From Ornithinimicrobium sp. (GTDB taxonomy: Bacteria; Actinomycetota; Actinomycetes; Actinomycetales; Dermatophilaceae), in contig JASKZT010000007.1 in the NCBI GenBank assembly GCA_030145965.1, positions 1-9,535 of the forward strand: a stretch of 9,535 bases of DNA, in the 5' to 3' direction. The notes under the pieces were generated by a model. That model was not told the origin of the DNA. It saw only the letters and a list, made by a program, of their open reading frames with translations, and ran no database searches. The position numbers and the translations under genes are program-made. The first letter of the stretch is position 1. Every line of letters begins with the position of its first letter. Shown piece by piece: positions 1 through 7,682 of the stretch.

Positions 1-836
1 ACGATCATCTTCTGGTAGACCGAGTAGTAGTGCTTGGGCCGGCCGGTGATCGTCGCCCGGATCTTGCTGGTCTTCAGCTCCTCGGCGATGTCCTCGCGGA
101 TCGTGGCGAGCAGCTCCTCGCGCGCGGGCGCCCGCTGGGCCACCATCCGCACGATCTCGTCGTAGACCTTGGGGTAGAGCTGGGCGAAGGCGAGGTCCTC
201 CAGCTCCCACTTGATCGTGTTCATCCCCAGCCGGTGCGCCAGCGGGGCGTAGATCTCCAGGGTCTCCGAGGCCTTGCGGGCGGCCGACTCCGCCGAGACG
301 TAGCGCCACGTGCGGGCGTTGTGCAGCCGGTCGGCCAGCTTGATGACGAGCACGCGGATGTCGCGCGCCATCGCCACGACCATCTTGCGCACCGTCTCGG
401 CCTGGGCGGCGTCGCCGTAGGTCATCTTGTCCAGCTTGGTGACGCCGTCGACGAGCATCGCGATCTCGTCGCCGAAGTCGGCGCGCAGCTGGTCCAGGGA
501 GTAGGAGGTGTCCTCGACCGTGTCGTGCAGCAGCGCCGCCGCGATCGTCGACGGCGTCATGCCCAGCTCGGCGAGGATCGTCGCGACCGCCAGCGGGTGG
601 GTGATGTAGGCGTCGCCGCTCTTGCGCCTCTGGCCCTGGTGGGCCCGGAAGGCGGCCGCGTAGGCACGCTCGATGAGTGCGAGGTCGGCCTTGGGGTGCG
701 TGGCGCGCACCGAGCGCAGCAGCGGCTCCAGCGTGGGGTTGGTCGAGGACGTGGACCGACCGCCCAGCCGCGCCCACCGCGGGCGCAGGCCGCCGGAGGA
801 CCGGCTGGCCTGCGGGGTGGGGGCGGTGTCGCTCAT
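1..836 (-). CDS. rel: Bifunctional (p)ppGpp synthetase/hydrolase Rel (RelA/SpoT family), 5' part only
   Basis: Stringent-response enzyme that makes (p)ppGpp from ATP and GDP/GTP and also hydrolyses it, acting in the cytosol and at stalled ribosomes. The first 278 codons are present; the rest (most of the synthetase domain, TGS and ACT domains of a protein usually about 750-800 residues) lies beyond base 1. The HD hydrolase domain is intact: H80, the HDTVEDT motif at 104-110, and D169/N173 in KLADRLHN, so hydrolase activity is expected. The synthetase domain begins near residue 265 with [13 protein letters not shown]. The first 35 residues or so are a variable, basic, probably disordered extension. 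The ATG at 836-834 is preferred: it has no Shine-Dalgarno but sits exactly where a transcript from the TATGAT -10 element would start. It follows apt after a 74-base gap. Identity is very secure; only completeness is unknown. Confidence 0.96.
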   Translation of the reverse strand, partial: MSDTAPTPQASRSSGGLRPRWARLGGRSTSSTNPTLEPLLRSVRATHPKADLALIERAYAAAFRAHQGQRRKSGDAYITHPLAVATILAELGMTPSTIAAALLHDTVEDTSYSLDQLRADFGDEIAMLVDGVTKLDKMTYGDAAQAETVRKMVVAMARDIRVLVIKLADRLHNARTWRYVSAESAARKASETLEIYAPLAHRLGMNTIKWELEDLAFAQLYPKVYDEIVRMVAQRAPAREELLATIREDIAEELKTSKIRATITGRPKHYYSVYQKMI

Positions 837-842
837 GACGAG

Positions 843-848
843 ATCATA
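843..848 (-). promoter_or_regulatory. Candidate -10 element (TATGAT) for leaderless rel transcript
   Basis: TATGAT on the minus strand matches the TATAAT consensus at 5 of 6 positions. Counting its last base as -7 places +1 on base 836, the A of the rel ATG. No Shine-Dalgarno lies upstream of that ATG (the preceding bases read ATCTCGTC), which fits a leaderless mRNA, a common class in actinobacteria. No TTGACA-like -35 is visible at 16-18 bases upstream; that space is GC-rich and next to a hairpin. The transcription start is inferred, not observed. Confidence 0.6.
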
Positions 849-870
849 GGTGGTCCGCCTGAGGCTCCCG

Positions 871-885
871 GCCCGCCAGGCGGGC
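871..885 (-). terminator. GC-rich hairpin in the apt-rel gap (possible weak terminator)
   Basis: GCCCGC-CAG-GCGGGC forms a perfect 6-bp stem with a 3-base loop, 25 bases after the apt stop codon. No T-run follows, so it is not a classical intrinsic terminator. It borders the -35 position of the candidate rel promoter and could instead be a regulator site or simply chance pairing in GC-rich DNA. Confidence 0.3.
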
Positions 886-910
886 GCCGGTCGCCCCGGG
901 CCGAGGGCCC

Positions 911-1459
911 TCAGACCGTGAGGATGGACCGGACGTCGTAGCCGGTGAGCCTGTCCCGGCCCCGCAGGGCCCCGATCTCCAGGACGAGCTCGATGGCCGC
1001 CACGCTGGCGTCGCACCGCTCGATGAGCTCGCACGTCGCGGCCAGCGTGCCGCCCGTGGCGAGCACGTCGTCCACGACGAGGACCCGCTCGCCGTTGGAC
1101 ACCGCGTCCTGGTGGATCTCGAGGGTCGCGGTGCCGTACTCCAGCGCGTAGGAGCGGCTGTGCACGGCCGAGGGCAGCTTGCCCTCCTTGCGCACCGGGA
1201 CGAAGCCGACCCCCAGGGCGTGGGCGATCATCGCGCCGAGGATGAAGCCGCGCGCCTCGATGCCGGCGACGACGTCCACGCGGTCCCGCTGGCGCCGGAC
1301 CGTGTCCTCCACGATGCGGTCCCGCAGGGGCGGCGCCAGCAGGATCGGGGTGAAGTCCTTGAAGACGACGCCGTTGATCGGGAAGTCGGGGATGTCCCGC
1401 ATCCCGGCCAGCACGTCGGCGGCCAGCTCCGGGTCGTGCGCGGAGACGTCGGCGGTCAT
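911..1459 (-). CDS. apt: Adenine phosphoribosyltransferase
   Basis: Cytosolic purine-salvage enzyme converting adenine and PRPP to AMP and pyrophosphate. The 182-residue product matches the usual 170-180 residue length. The PRPP-binding signature of type I phosphoribosyltransferases is seen as [13 protein letters not shown] at about 126-138, with the adjacent acidic pair D130-D131. The family's N-terminal block ([20 protein letters not shown], 21-40) and [12 protein letters not shown] (64-75) are also present. The ATG at 1459-1457 has a strong Shine-Dalgarno, AGGAGGAG, about 6 bases upstream. It lies only 17 bases downstream of secF, so it is probably the distal gene of the yajC-secD-secF transcript, while rel after it seems to have its own promoter. 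Proximity to rel is conserved in actinobacteria; a functional link between purine salvage and (p)ppGpp is plausible but inferred. Confidence 0.96.
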   Translation of the reverse strand: MTADVSAHDPELAADVLAGMRDIPDFPINGVVFKDFTPILLAPPLRDRIVEDTVRRQRDRVDVVAGIEARGFILGAMIAHALGVGFVPVRKEGKLPSAVHSRSYALEYGTATLEIHQDAVSNGERVLVVDDVLATGGTLAATCELIERCDASVAAIELVLEIGALRGRDRLTGYDVRSILTV

Positions 1460-1476
1460 GTCGCTCTCCTCCTGGC

Positions 1477-2703
1477 TCAGCCGCGCCGCTTGCGCCGCGG
1501 CTGGTTGCGCGGCCCACGCTGGGCGTAGGGGTGCAGCTGGCGCCCCGTCGCCGCCGGGGACGACGGCGACGCGCCCTCGGACGGGCGGGCCGAGGTCGAG
1601 GCGCCGGCGCCCACGGCCTGCGGCTCGGTGCCCTCCTGGTCACCCTCCGGCGGGCCGAGGACCGTGTCGGCCTCGGCCTCGGCGGTCAGGTCCTCGCCCG
1701 GGCGGGCGGAGGCGCGGCGCGCCGCGCGGTCCGCGCGGCGGTTGACCGAGGCGTCGTGCTTCTTGACCTCGTCCTCGCCCTGGCGCAGGTGCACCAGCAG
1801 CGGCGTGGCGATGAAGATCGAGGAGTAGGTGCCCACGGCGATGCCGATGAAGAGCGCCCACGAGAGGTCGACGAGCGTGCCCGGGCCGATGAGGGTGGTG
1901 CCGACGGCGAGGATGACCGCGACCGGCAGCAGGGCCACGACCGAGGTGTTGATCGACCGGACGATCGTCTGGTTGACGGCGAGGTTCGCGGCGTCGGCAT
2001 ACGTCATGCGGCGCGTGTCGAAGGCGCTCTCGGTGTTCTCCCGGACCTTGTCGAAGACGACGATCGTGTCGTAGATCGAGTAGCCGAGGATCGTCAGGAA
2101 GCCGATGACCGACGCGGGCGAGACCTCGATGCCGAGCAGCGCGTAGGCGCCGATGGTGAAGACGACGTCGTGGACGAGCGCGACGAGCGCGGCGGCCGCC
2201 ATCTTCCAGGTGCGGAAGTACAGGCTCAGGACGACCGTGACGAGCAGGAGGAAGACGCCGAGCGCGATGAGCGCGCGCTCGGTGACGGTCTGCCCCCACG
2301 AGGGTCCGACCAGCGAGCTGGTCACCTGCTCGACGGGGACCGCGAACTCCTCGGCCAGGTTGGCCCGCAGGGCCTCGGCCTCCTGCTGGGCCATCTCGCC
2401 GGTCTGGACGCGCACGGTGTTGTCACCGATGCGGGTGACGGTGGTCGTCTCGGTCTCGACCGTCTCGCCGACGACACCGCTGGCGCGGGTCTCGTAGGAG
2501 TCCATGTCCTGCACCGCGGAGACGCGCACCTCGGTGCCGCCGCGGAACTCGATGCCCAGGTTGATCCCCATGCCGAAGACCCCGACGAGGGAGACGGCCA
2601 TGAGGACGGCGGAGAGCGCGTAGAAGAACGTGCGCCGGCCGACGATGTCGTAGGACGTCTTGCCCGAGTACAGGTCGTTGCCCAGCTGGCTGTAGCGCGA
2701 CAT
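1477..2703 (-). CDS. secF: Protein translocase subunit SecF
   Basis: Membrane partner of SecD; the SecDF complex uses the proton gradient to pull exported proteins out of the SecYEG channel on the outer face. Visible parts: first membrane segment at about 26-45; [13 protein letters not shown] (46-58), the family's conserved start of the extracytoplasmic domain; a soluble domain to about 140; then five membrane segments between about 142 and 305. The key ion-relay region [17 protein letters not shown] (207-223) has D212, and R249 in [11 protein letters not shown], corresponding to the functionally important Asp/Arg pair known from E. coli SecF. Residues 306-408 form a long, charged, low-complexity cytoplasmic tail ending in PRRKRRG. 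Its ATG shares one base with the secD stop (TGATG) and has only a distant, weak Shine-Dalgarno, so translational coupling is likely. The family is normally about 300-400 residues, the upper range being actinobacterial. Confidence 0.96.
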   Translation of the reverse strand: MSRYSQLGNDLYSGKTSYDIVGRRTFFYALSAVLMAVSLVGVFGMGINLGIEFRGGTEVRVSAVQDMDSYETRASGVVGETVETETTTVTRIGDNTVRVQTGEMAQQEAEALRANLAEEFAVPVEQVTSSLVGPSWGQTVTERALIALGVFLLLVTVVLSLYFRTWKMAAAALVALVHDVVFTIGAYALLGIEVSPASVIGFLTILGYSIYDTIVVFDKVRENTESAFDTRRMTYADAANLAVNQTIVRSINTSVVALLPVAVILAVGTTLIGPGTLVDLSWALFIGIAVGTYSSIFIATPLLVHLRQGEDEVKKHDASVNRRADRAARRASARPGEDLTAEAEADTVLGPPEGDQEGTEPQAVGAGASTSARPSEGASPSSPAATGRQLHPYAQRGPRNQPRRKRRG

Positions 2704-4652
2704 CAGACCACACCGCCTTCCAGCTCTTCACGGGTATGCCGCCTGCGTCCCGGCGCGACCACGTCCGGCTCGCGGAGCTGGCCGCGTCCGAGGTAGGCCG
2801 AGCGCTTGGCGCCCAGGCGCTCGGGCTCCATGCCCGACCACTTGCGGCCCTCCCCGAAGAACGGGGAGTTGGCCAGGATGCTCACGACCGGGTGGGTGAA
2901 CATCATGACGACCACGAGGTCCATGATCGTCGTCAGGCCGAGCATGAACGCGAACGCCTTCACGCCCGCCTCGGACAGGAAGTACAGCACTCCGGCCGCC
3001 AGGAGGTTGACGACGTCGGAGATGATGATCGTCTGCCGCGCGCGGGCCCATCCGGTGTCCACGGCGTAGCGCAGCGGCCGGCCGGCCCGCACCTCGTCGC
3101 GGATCCGCTCGAAGTAGACGATGAAGCTGTCCGCCGTGATGCCGATCGAGACGATGAGGCCGGTGACCCCGGCCATCGTCAGGCGGAAGTTCGTCGCCCA
3201 GCCCAGCAGCGTGACCGCCCCGTAGGCCAGGACGCCCGCCACGACCAACGAGGCGATCGCGACGAAGCCGAGCGCGTGGTACTGGACGAGCATGAACACG
3301 AAGACGAGGAGGAGGCCGATCGCGCCGGCGATCAGGCCGTAGCGCAGCTGCTCACCGCCCAGCGTCGGGCTGATCTGCTCCGACGTCTGGACGTCGAAGC
3401 TCAGCGGCAGGGCGCCGAACTTCAGCTGGTTGGCCAGGTTCTGCGCCTCCTCGACCGTGAAGTCGCCGGTGATGGTGGCGATGCCGTTGGGGATGACGCT
3501 GTTGACCGTGGGGGCGGAGATGACGGTGCCGTCCAGGACCATGGCGAAGCGGTTCTGCGCCGAGCCCGCCTGGTAGCCCATGAGCCGGGAGGTCACGTCG
3601 GCGAAGGTCTGGCCACCCTCGTCGTCGAAGTCGAGGACGACCTCCCAGCGGCCGGTGACGCCGCCACCGGTGACCTGCTCGGGGCCGGAGGTGGCGTCGT
3701 CGAGCTGGCCGCCGGAGATCTCGGCCGGGCCGAGGATGTACTTCTCCGTGCCGTCGGCGTGGCAGACGACGAGCGGCTGGGCGCTCGGCGCGCCGGCGGC
3801 CGCGTCGGCCACCTCCTCGGTGCACTGCGTCTCCACGAACTGCTGCTGGAGCTCCGGCGTGATCTGGGCGAGGTCGGAGGGGTCGGCCGGCGGGGTGGCC
3901 GGCTCCTCCGGCTCGCCGGGGCCGGTCGTCGAGGTCGCGTCGTCGGTCGTGGAGGCGTCCTCGCCCCCGGCCGCGAGGGGCGCCTCGCCGCCACGGTTCT
4001 CACCCGTCTGCTCGGCCTGGTCCTCCGTGCCCTCGTCGGTGGGCTCCTCCAGGGGCACGCCGAGCTGCTCCACCTGCTCGCGCAGCTGCTCCGAGGGCAG
4101 CGGGAGCTGGCGGGGCTGCTGGGGCTGCTCGCCCTCGGGAAGGACGGGTGCCGCCACGAGCACGGGCCGGAAGAACATCTGCGAGGAGCGGCTGAGCGCC
4201 TCGAGCTGGGCCGGTGTGGGGTTGCCGGGGATGGCGACCGAGATGTTCTGCCCGAGGCGGACCACCTCGGCCTCGGAGGTCCCGGTGCCGTCGACGCGGC
4301 GGCGGATGATGTCGATGGCCTGGTCGAGCTGCTCGGTGCCGATCGAGGCGCCGTCCTCGGTCGCGGGTGCGAGCACGACCTGACGGCCGCCGGCCAGGTC
4401 CAGGCCGAGCTGGGGGGTCAGCGCGGCGGACGGGGAGGCCCACAGGTGGGCCGCGCCGATGCCCGCGAAGAGGGCGAGGGTGAGGACGAGCAACGTGATG
4501 AGGGTGCGGATCGGGCCGCGGGTGCGCGGGTTGCGACGGGGCGCGCGGCGCCGCCGGGTGCTGCCGGCGGCGGGCTGGCGACGGTCGCTCGTCTTGGAGA
4601 CGCCGGGCAGGCTCTCCTCGCGGCGCGTGGCCCCGGGGGTGGTGAAGGACAT
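2703..4652 (-). CDS. secD: Protein translocase subunit SecD
   Basis: 649-residue membrane protein working with SecF in late steps of Sec export. After a basic N-terminal stretch (1-48) come a membrane segment (49-70), the conserved LGLDLAGGRQV (82-92), the large extracytoplasmic P1 domain, and five membrane segments from about 437 to 595. The LTMAGVTGLIVSIGITADSF stretch (491-510) followed by IVYFERIRDE carries D508, equivalent to the Asp needed for proton-driven function. P1 is interrupted at about 172-262 by a Pro/Glu/Gly/Thr-rich insert; C277 and C297 flank the return to folded sequence and might form a disulfide. The ATG at 4652-4650 is chosen because it shares one base with the yajC stop (TGATG) and has GGGGGAGAG about 7 bases upstream. 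The frame stays open upstream to 5423 but that part has no SecD similarity and overlaps yajC. Confidence 0.96.
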   Translation of the reverse strand: MSFTTPGATRREESLPGVSKTSDRRQPAAGSTRRRRAPRRNPRTRGPIRTLITLLVLTLALFAGIGAAHLWASPSAALTPQLGLDLAGGRQVVLAPATEDGASIGTEQLDQAIDIIRRRVDGTGTSEAEVVRLGQNISVAIPGNPTPAQLEALSRSSQMFFRPVLVAAPVLPEGEQPQQPRQLPLPSEQLREQVEQLGVPLEEPTDEGTEDQAEQTGENRGGEAPLAAGGEDASTTDDATSTTGPGEPEEPATPPADPSDLAQITPELQQQFVETQCTEEVADAAAGAPSAQPLVVCHADGTEKYILGPAEISGGQLDDATSGPEQVTGGGVTGRWEVVLDFDDEGGQTFADVTSRLMGYQAGSAQNRFAMVLDGTVISAPTVNSVIPNGIATITGDFTVEEAQNLANQLKFGALPLSFDVQTSEQISPTLGGEQLRYGLIAGAIGLLLVFVFMLVQYHALGFVAIASLVVAGVLAYGAVTLLGWATNFRLTMAGVTGLIVSIGITADSFIVYFERIRDEVRAGRPLRYAVDTGWARARQTIIISDVVNLLAAGVLYFLSEAGVKAFAFMLGLTTIMDLVVVMMFTHPVVSILANSPFFGEGRKWSGMEPERLGAKRSAYLGRGQLREPDVVAPGRRRHTREELEGGVV

Positions 4653-4978
4653 CAGGCGCTCTCCCCCGGCTCCGTGGGGCGGGCCGCCCGGGTGGCGGGC
4701 TCGGGGACGATGGCACGACGGGCGACCCGCAGGACGACGCCCGGGGCGACCTCGAGGTGCACGAGGTCCTCCTCGAGGGCGGTGATCCGGCCGTGGATGC
4801 CGGCGGCCGCCATGACCTCCTGGCCGACCTGGAGGCCGGCCTGCGCGTCCGCGACGGCCCGCGCGCGCCGACGCTGCGTGAACATCAGGTACAGCAGCAC
4901 CGCGAAGGGGAGCGCGAGCAGCAGGATGGTGGACAGGCCCCCACCCGACGCGGGTGCGGCGGTGGCCAGTGGCGTCAT
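4652..4978 (-). CDS. yajC: Preprotein translocase accessory subunit YajC
   Basis: Small single-span membrane protein that associates with SecDF and the Sec holotranslocon; its exact role is still poorly defined in the family. The 108-residue product has a short N-terminal tail, one hydrophobic segment (about 15-33, LSTILLLALPFAVLLYLMF), the basic patch QRRRARA just after it (positive-inside rule, C-terminus cytoplasmic), and then the YajC beta-rich domain with VGQEVMAAAGIHGRITALEED (51-71), where VMAAAGIHGRI matches the family's G-x-x-V-x-T-x-G-G-I-x-G-x-I pattern. The ATG at 4978 is chosen over an in-frame TTG at 4999 because AAGAAGG lies 7 bases ahead of it. It is the first gene of the yajC-secD-secF unit, preceded by a promoter-like sequence and about 78 bases of leader. 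The C-terminal 15 residues are Pro/Glu-rich. Confidence 0.93.
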   Translation of the reverse strand: MTPLATAAPASGGGLSTILLLALPFAVLLYLMFTQRRRARAVADAQAGLQVGQEVMAAAGIHGRITALEEDLVHLEVAPGVVLRVARRAIVPEPATRAARPTEPGESA

Positions 4979-5055
4979 CGTTGAACCTTCTTGTCGCAAC
5001 CTGGTGCCGCGCGGGATCGGGCACCGAGGCCCACGTCGGCTCGCGACGCAGGCAC
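4975..5055 (-). CDS. Possible 26-codon upstream ORF in the yajC leader (speculative)
   Basis: A GTG at 5055-5053 opens a 26-codon frame whose TGA (4977-4975) overlaps the yajC ATG as ATGA. The GTG lies one base after the start site predicted from the TAGACT -10 element, so it could be read leaderless. Residues 15-19 are RAAPG, followed by CDKKVQR. Short frames of this length are common by chance in DNA this rich in G/C, and there is no signal peptide or membrane segment. No function is assigned; the only support is position: start at the predicted transcript end and stop on the yajC start. Confidence 0.2.
   Translation of the reverse strand: MPASRADVGLGARSRAAPGCDKKVQR
4986..4992 (-). promoter_or_regulatory. 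Ribosome binding site deciding the yajC start
   Basis: AAGAAGG on the minus strand, 7 bases from the ATG at 4978-4976. It excludes the upstream TTG at 4999-4997, which overlaps it from the 5' side and has no Shine-Dalgarno of its own. The same bases are also codons near the end of a possible 26-codon upstream ORF. Confidence 0.7.
5003..5025 (-). other. Leader hairpin upstream of yajC
   Basis: In the mRNA sense GGTGCC (5025-5020) pairs perfectly with GGCACC (5008-5003) around an 11-base loop, ending 10 bases before the yajC Shine-Dalgarno. It could modulate access to the ribosome binding site, but a 6-bp stem in DNA of this GC content can arise by chance. I do not recognise a known riboswitch class. 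Confidence 0.3.
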
Positions 5056-5062
5056 CGCAGGG

Positions 5063-5091
5063 AGTCTAGGTGAGCGCGGGTGCCCCACCAA
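5063..5091 (-). promoter_or_regulatory. Candidate sigma-A promoter for yajC-secD-secF(-apt)
   Basis: TTGGTG (5091-5086) and TAGACT (5068-5063) are separated by 17 bases, the optimal spacing for a housekeeping promoter; the -10 fits TAnnnT and the -35 keeps the leading TTG. The predicted start is near 5056, giving a leader of about 78 bases to the yajC ATG. It is the best promoter match in the window and lies in the gap between ruvB and yajC, so the export genes probably do not depend only on read-through from ruvCAB. Confidence 0.6.
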
Positions 5092-5113
5092 AGAGCAGGT
5101 ATGCCGTGTCGTC

Positions 5114-5128
5114 CGCGCCGGCGGCGCG
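5114..5128 (-). terminator. GC-rich hairpin just after ruvB (weak terminator candidate)
   Basis: CGCGCC-GCC-GGCGCG reading in mRNA sense forms a 6-bp stem with a 3-base loop, 12 bases past the ruvB stop. A competing pairing between 5116-5121 and 5130-5135 is also possible. No T-run follows directly, so termination would be partial or Rho-aided at best. Confidence 0.3.
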
Positions 5129-5140
5129 CCCGGCGGCGGG

Positions 5141-6285
<1,145 letters not shown>

Positions 6286-6289
<4 letters not shown>

Positions 6290-6894
6290 CGGCCGAGCTC
6301 CCGCAGGGCCGCGCGCAGGATGTCCGAGACGCCGGCCGGGGCGTGGCCCGCCGCGGTCACCGTGCGGACCGCGTCACCGGCCTGCTTGGCCGACCAGCCC
6401 AGACCCTCCAGGGCCGTGCGCACCTGGCCGAGGACGGCGTCGTCGCCGCCCGCACCGGCCGGTCGCACCGCGAGGTCGGCAGGGTCCACCCCGACCGCGA
6501 GGATCTTGTCCTTGAGCTCCAGGACCAGCCTCTCGGCCGACTTGCGGCCGATGCCGGGGACCTTGGTCAACGCGGCGAGGTCGCCCTGGGCGAGGGCCCG
6601 GCGGACGGCGTCGGGGGCGTGGACGGAGAGCATCGCCAGCGCGAGGCGCGGACCGACGCCGGAGACGGTCTGCACCTGCTCGAAGAGCGCCTTGGCGTCC
6701 GCGCCGCGGAAGCCGTAGAGGGTGAGCGACTCCTCGCGCACGACGAGGGTGGTCTCGAGCGTGGCCTCCTGGCCGACGCGGCTCTCCGCGGCCGTGGCGG
6801 GGGTCGTGTGCACGAGGAGGCCCACGCCGCCGACCTCCACCACGACGTGGTCCAGACCGACGTGGCGCACGGGGCCGCGCACGGAAGCAATCAC
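6286..6894 (-). CDS. ruvA: Holliday junction DNA-binding protein RuvA
   Basis: Tetrameric junction-binding subunit that holds the four-way DNA in a square-planar form and recruits RuvB. At 202 residues it has the normal length (about 190-205). Domain I (1-65) is an OB fold beginning MIASVRG and carries the acidic pair E54-E55 that forms the junction 'pin' in the family. Domain II has two helix-hairpin-helix motifs, [13 protein letters not shown] (77-89) and [19 protein letters not shown] (112-130). A Gly/Ala-rich flexible linker (about 143-150) leads to domain III (151-202), which contacts RuvB. The start is GTG at 6894-6892, overlapping the ruvC stop as GTGA; AGGAGGA lies about 8 bases upstream. 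The frame stays open upstream to 7386 but that is the wrong frame of ruvC and has no RuvA similarity. Confidence 0.97.
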
Positions 6895-7550
6895 GGGAAG
6901 GTCCTCCTGGGGGTGGTGGCGCCGCGTCCGGCGGCGGCGCGGGCCGTGGCCGAGCGGGCGGCGGTGCGGTGCTGGGCGTGCAGCTGCGCCAGCCGGTTGG
7001 GCGGTGCCTGCTGCGCCTGCTCCTGGGCCTGCTGGATGCGGTTGCGGTCCTCCCCGCCCCCGGCGAGGCGGGCGTCGGCCCCGCTGCGCCACAGGTGGCA
7101 GATGGCCAGGGCGAGCGCGTCGGCGGCGTCGGCCGGCCGGGGCGCGACGTCGAGCGCGAGGATGCGGGTCACCATGCTGGTCACCTGCGCCTTGTCCGCG
7201 CGGCCGTTCCCGGTGACCGCGGCCTTGACCTCCGAGGGCGTGTGCAGCCCCAGGCCCAGGCCCAGACGGGCGGCTGCCAGCATCGGGATGGCCGAGGCCT
7301 GCGCGGTGCCCATGATCCCGCGGATGTTGGCGCGGGCGAAGACCCTCTCGACCGCGATCGCGTCGGGCTCCCAGTCGACCAGCCACTGGTCGATCTCGGT
7401 CTGCACCGACAGCAGCCGCTCCTGGGGGTCGTCGGTGGTCGGCGTGCGCACGACCCCGACCGCCACCATGCGCAGCCGGCGGCCCGGAAGGCCCTCGACG
7501 ACGCCCAGGCCGCAGCGGGTCAGGCCGGGGTCGACGCCGAGCACGCGCAC
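6891..7550 (-). CDS. ruvC: Crossover junction endodeoxyribonuclease RuvC
   Basis: Dimeric Holliday-junction resolvase of the RNase H fold, cutting symmetric strands in a metal-dependent reaction. The catalytic acidic residues are visible: D7 in VLGVDPG, E68 in AVERVF, and D141/D144 in [14 protein letters not shown]. The [13 protein letters not shown] stretch (75-87) and [21 protein letters not shown] (103-123) are also family-typical. The product has 219 residues against about 175-190 usually; the extra 60 or so at the C-terminus are Gln/Ala/Arg-rich and look disordered. The start is GTG at 7550-7548 with GAGGAGGG 6 bases upstream; the frame remains open far upstream but overlaps yebC in the wrong frame. 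It is the first gene of ruvCAB and has its own candidate promoter and LexA-like box upstream, which would place the operon under SOS control as in mycobacteria. Confidence 0.97.
   Translation of the reverse strand: MRVLGVDPGLTRCGLGVVEGLPGRRLRMVAVGVVRTPTTDDPQERLLSVQTEIDQWLVDWEPDAIAVERVFARANIRGIMGTAQASAIPMLAAARLGLGLGLHTPSEVKAAVTGNGRADKAQVTSMVTRILALDVAPRPADAADALALAICHLWRSGADARLAGGGEDRNRIQQAQEQAQQAPPNRLAQLHAQHRTAARSATARAAAGRGATTPRRTFP
7245..7265 (-). repeat. Short hexamer repeat inside ruvC (Leu-Gly run)
   Basis: CTGGGC-type hexamers repeat three and a half times (CTG GGC CTG GGC CTG GGG CTG), coding for Leu-Gly-Leu-Gly-Leu-Gly-Leu at RuvC residues 96-102, just ahead of the conserved HTPSEVK. 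Because the unit is six bases, copy changes would keep the frame. Confidence 0.55.
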
Positions 7551-7622
7551 GATCGGCCCTCCTCGGGTCTGCCGTGGCGGCCCGGCCGGGGTGCGGTGCC
7601 TGGCTGCGCGGCGGCGTGGTGC

Positions 7623-7636
7623 TGGACAGGTGTTCG
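7623..7636 (-). promoter_or_regulatory. Candidate LexA operator (SOS box) upstream of ruvC
   Basis: CGAAC-ACCT-GTCCA on the minus strand matches 8 of 10 fixed positions of the actinobacterial LexA consensus CGAAC-N4-GTTCG, with a perfect left half-site and correct 4-base spacer. It overlaps the start site predicted from the adjacent TAGCGT -10 element, an effective place for a repressor, and lies about 73-86 bases ahead of ruvC. LexA control of ruvCAB is established in mycobacteria. The right half-site has two mismatches, so affinity may be lower. Confidence 0.6.
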
Positions 7637-7641
7637 CACTC

Positions 7642-7647
7642 ACGCTA
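7642..7647 (-). promoter_or_regulatory. Candidate -10 element for ruvCAB
   Basis: TAGCGT fits the actinobacterial TAnnnT pattern and predicts a start near 7635, giving a leader of about 85 bases. No TTGACA-like -35 is visible at 16-18 bases upstream; that interval is filled by a GC palindrome. The position between yebC and the LexA-like box supports it, but the motif alone is weak. Confidence 0.4.
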
Positions 7648-7650
7648 CCC

Positions 7651-7676
7651 CGCGGGCGGACCGGTCCCGGCCCGCG
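7651..7676 (-). terminator. Second hairpin after yebC, abutting the ruvC -10
   Basis: CGCGGGC (7651-7657) and GCCCGCG (7670-7676) form a perfect 7-bp outer stem, and the interior contains the perfect 10-bp palindrome GGACCGGTCC (7658-7667). It begins 30 bases past the yebC stop. There is no following T-run. It occupies the -35 region of the candidate ruvC promoter, so it may be a terminator for the pdxS-pdxT-yebC unit, a protein-binding palindrome, or both. Confidence 0.4.
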
Positions 7677-7682
7677 ACACGC

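Noticed and set aside
30..941. 303-codon plus-strand frame over the rel region
   Set aside because: Antisense of rel, whose HD-domain motifs are unmistakable on the minus strand.
4979..4999. TTG start for yajC seven codons upstream
   Set aside because: The Shine-Dalgarno AAGAAGG lies after this TTG and before the ATG at 4978, so it serves the ATG.
2736..5069. 777-codon open frame on the plus strand opposite secD and yajC
   Set aside because: Its composition (Arg/Gly/Asp/Leu/Val-rich, no domain) is what the antisense of a GC-rich gene gives; secD and yajC on the other strand are certain.
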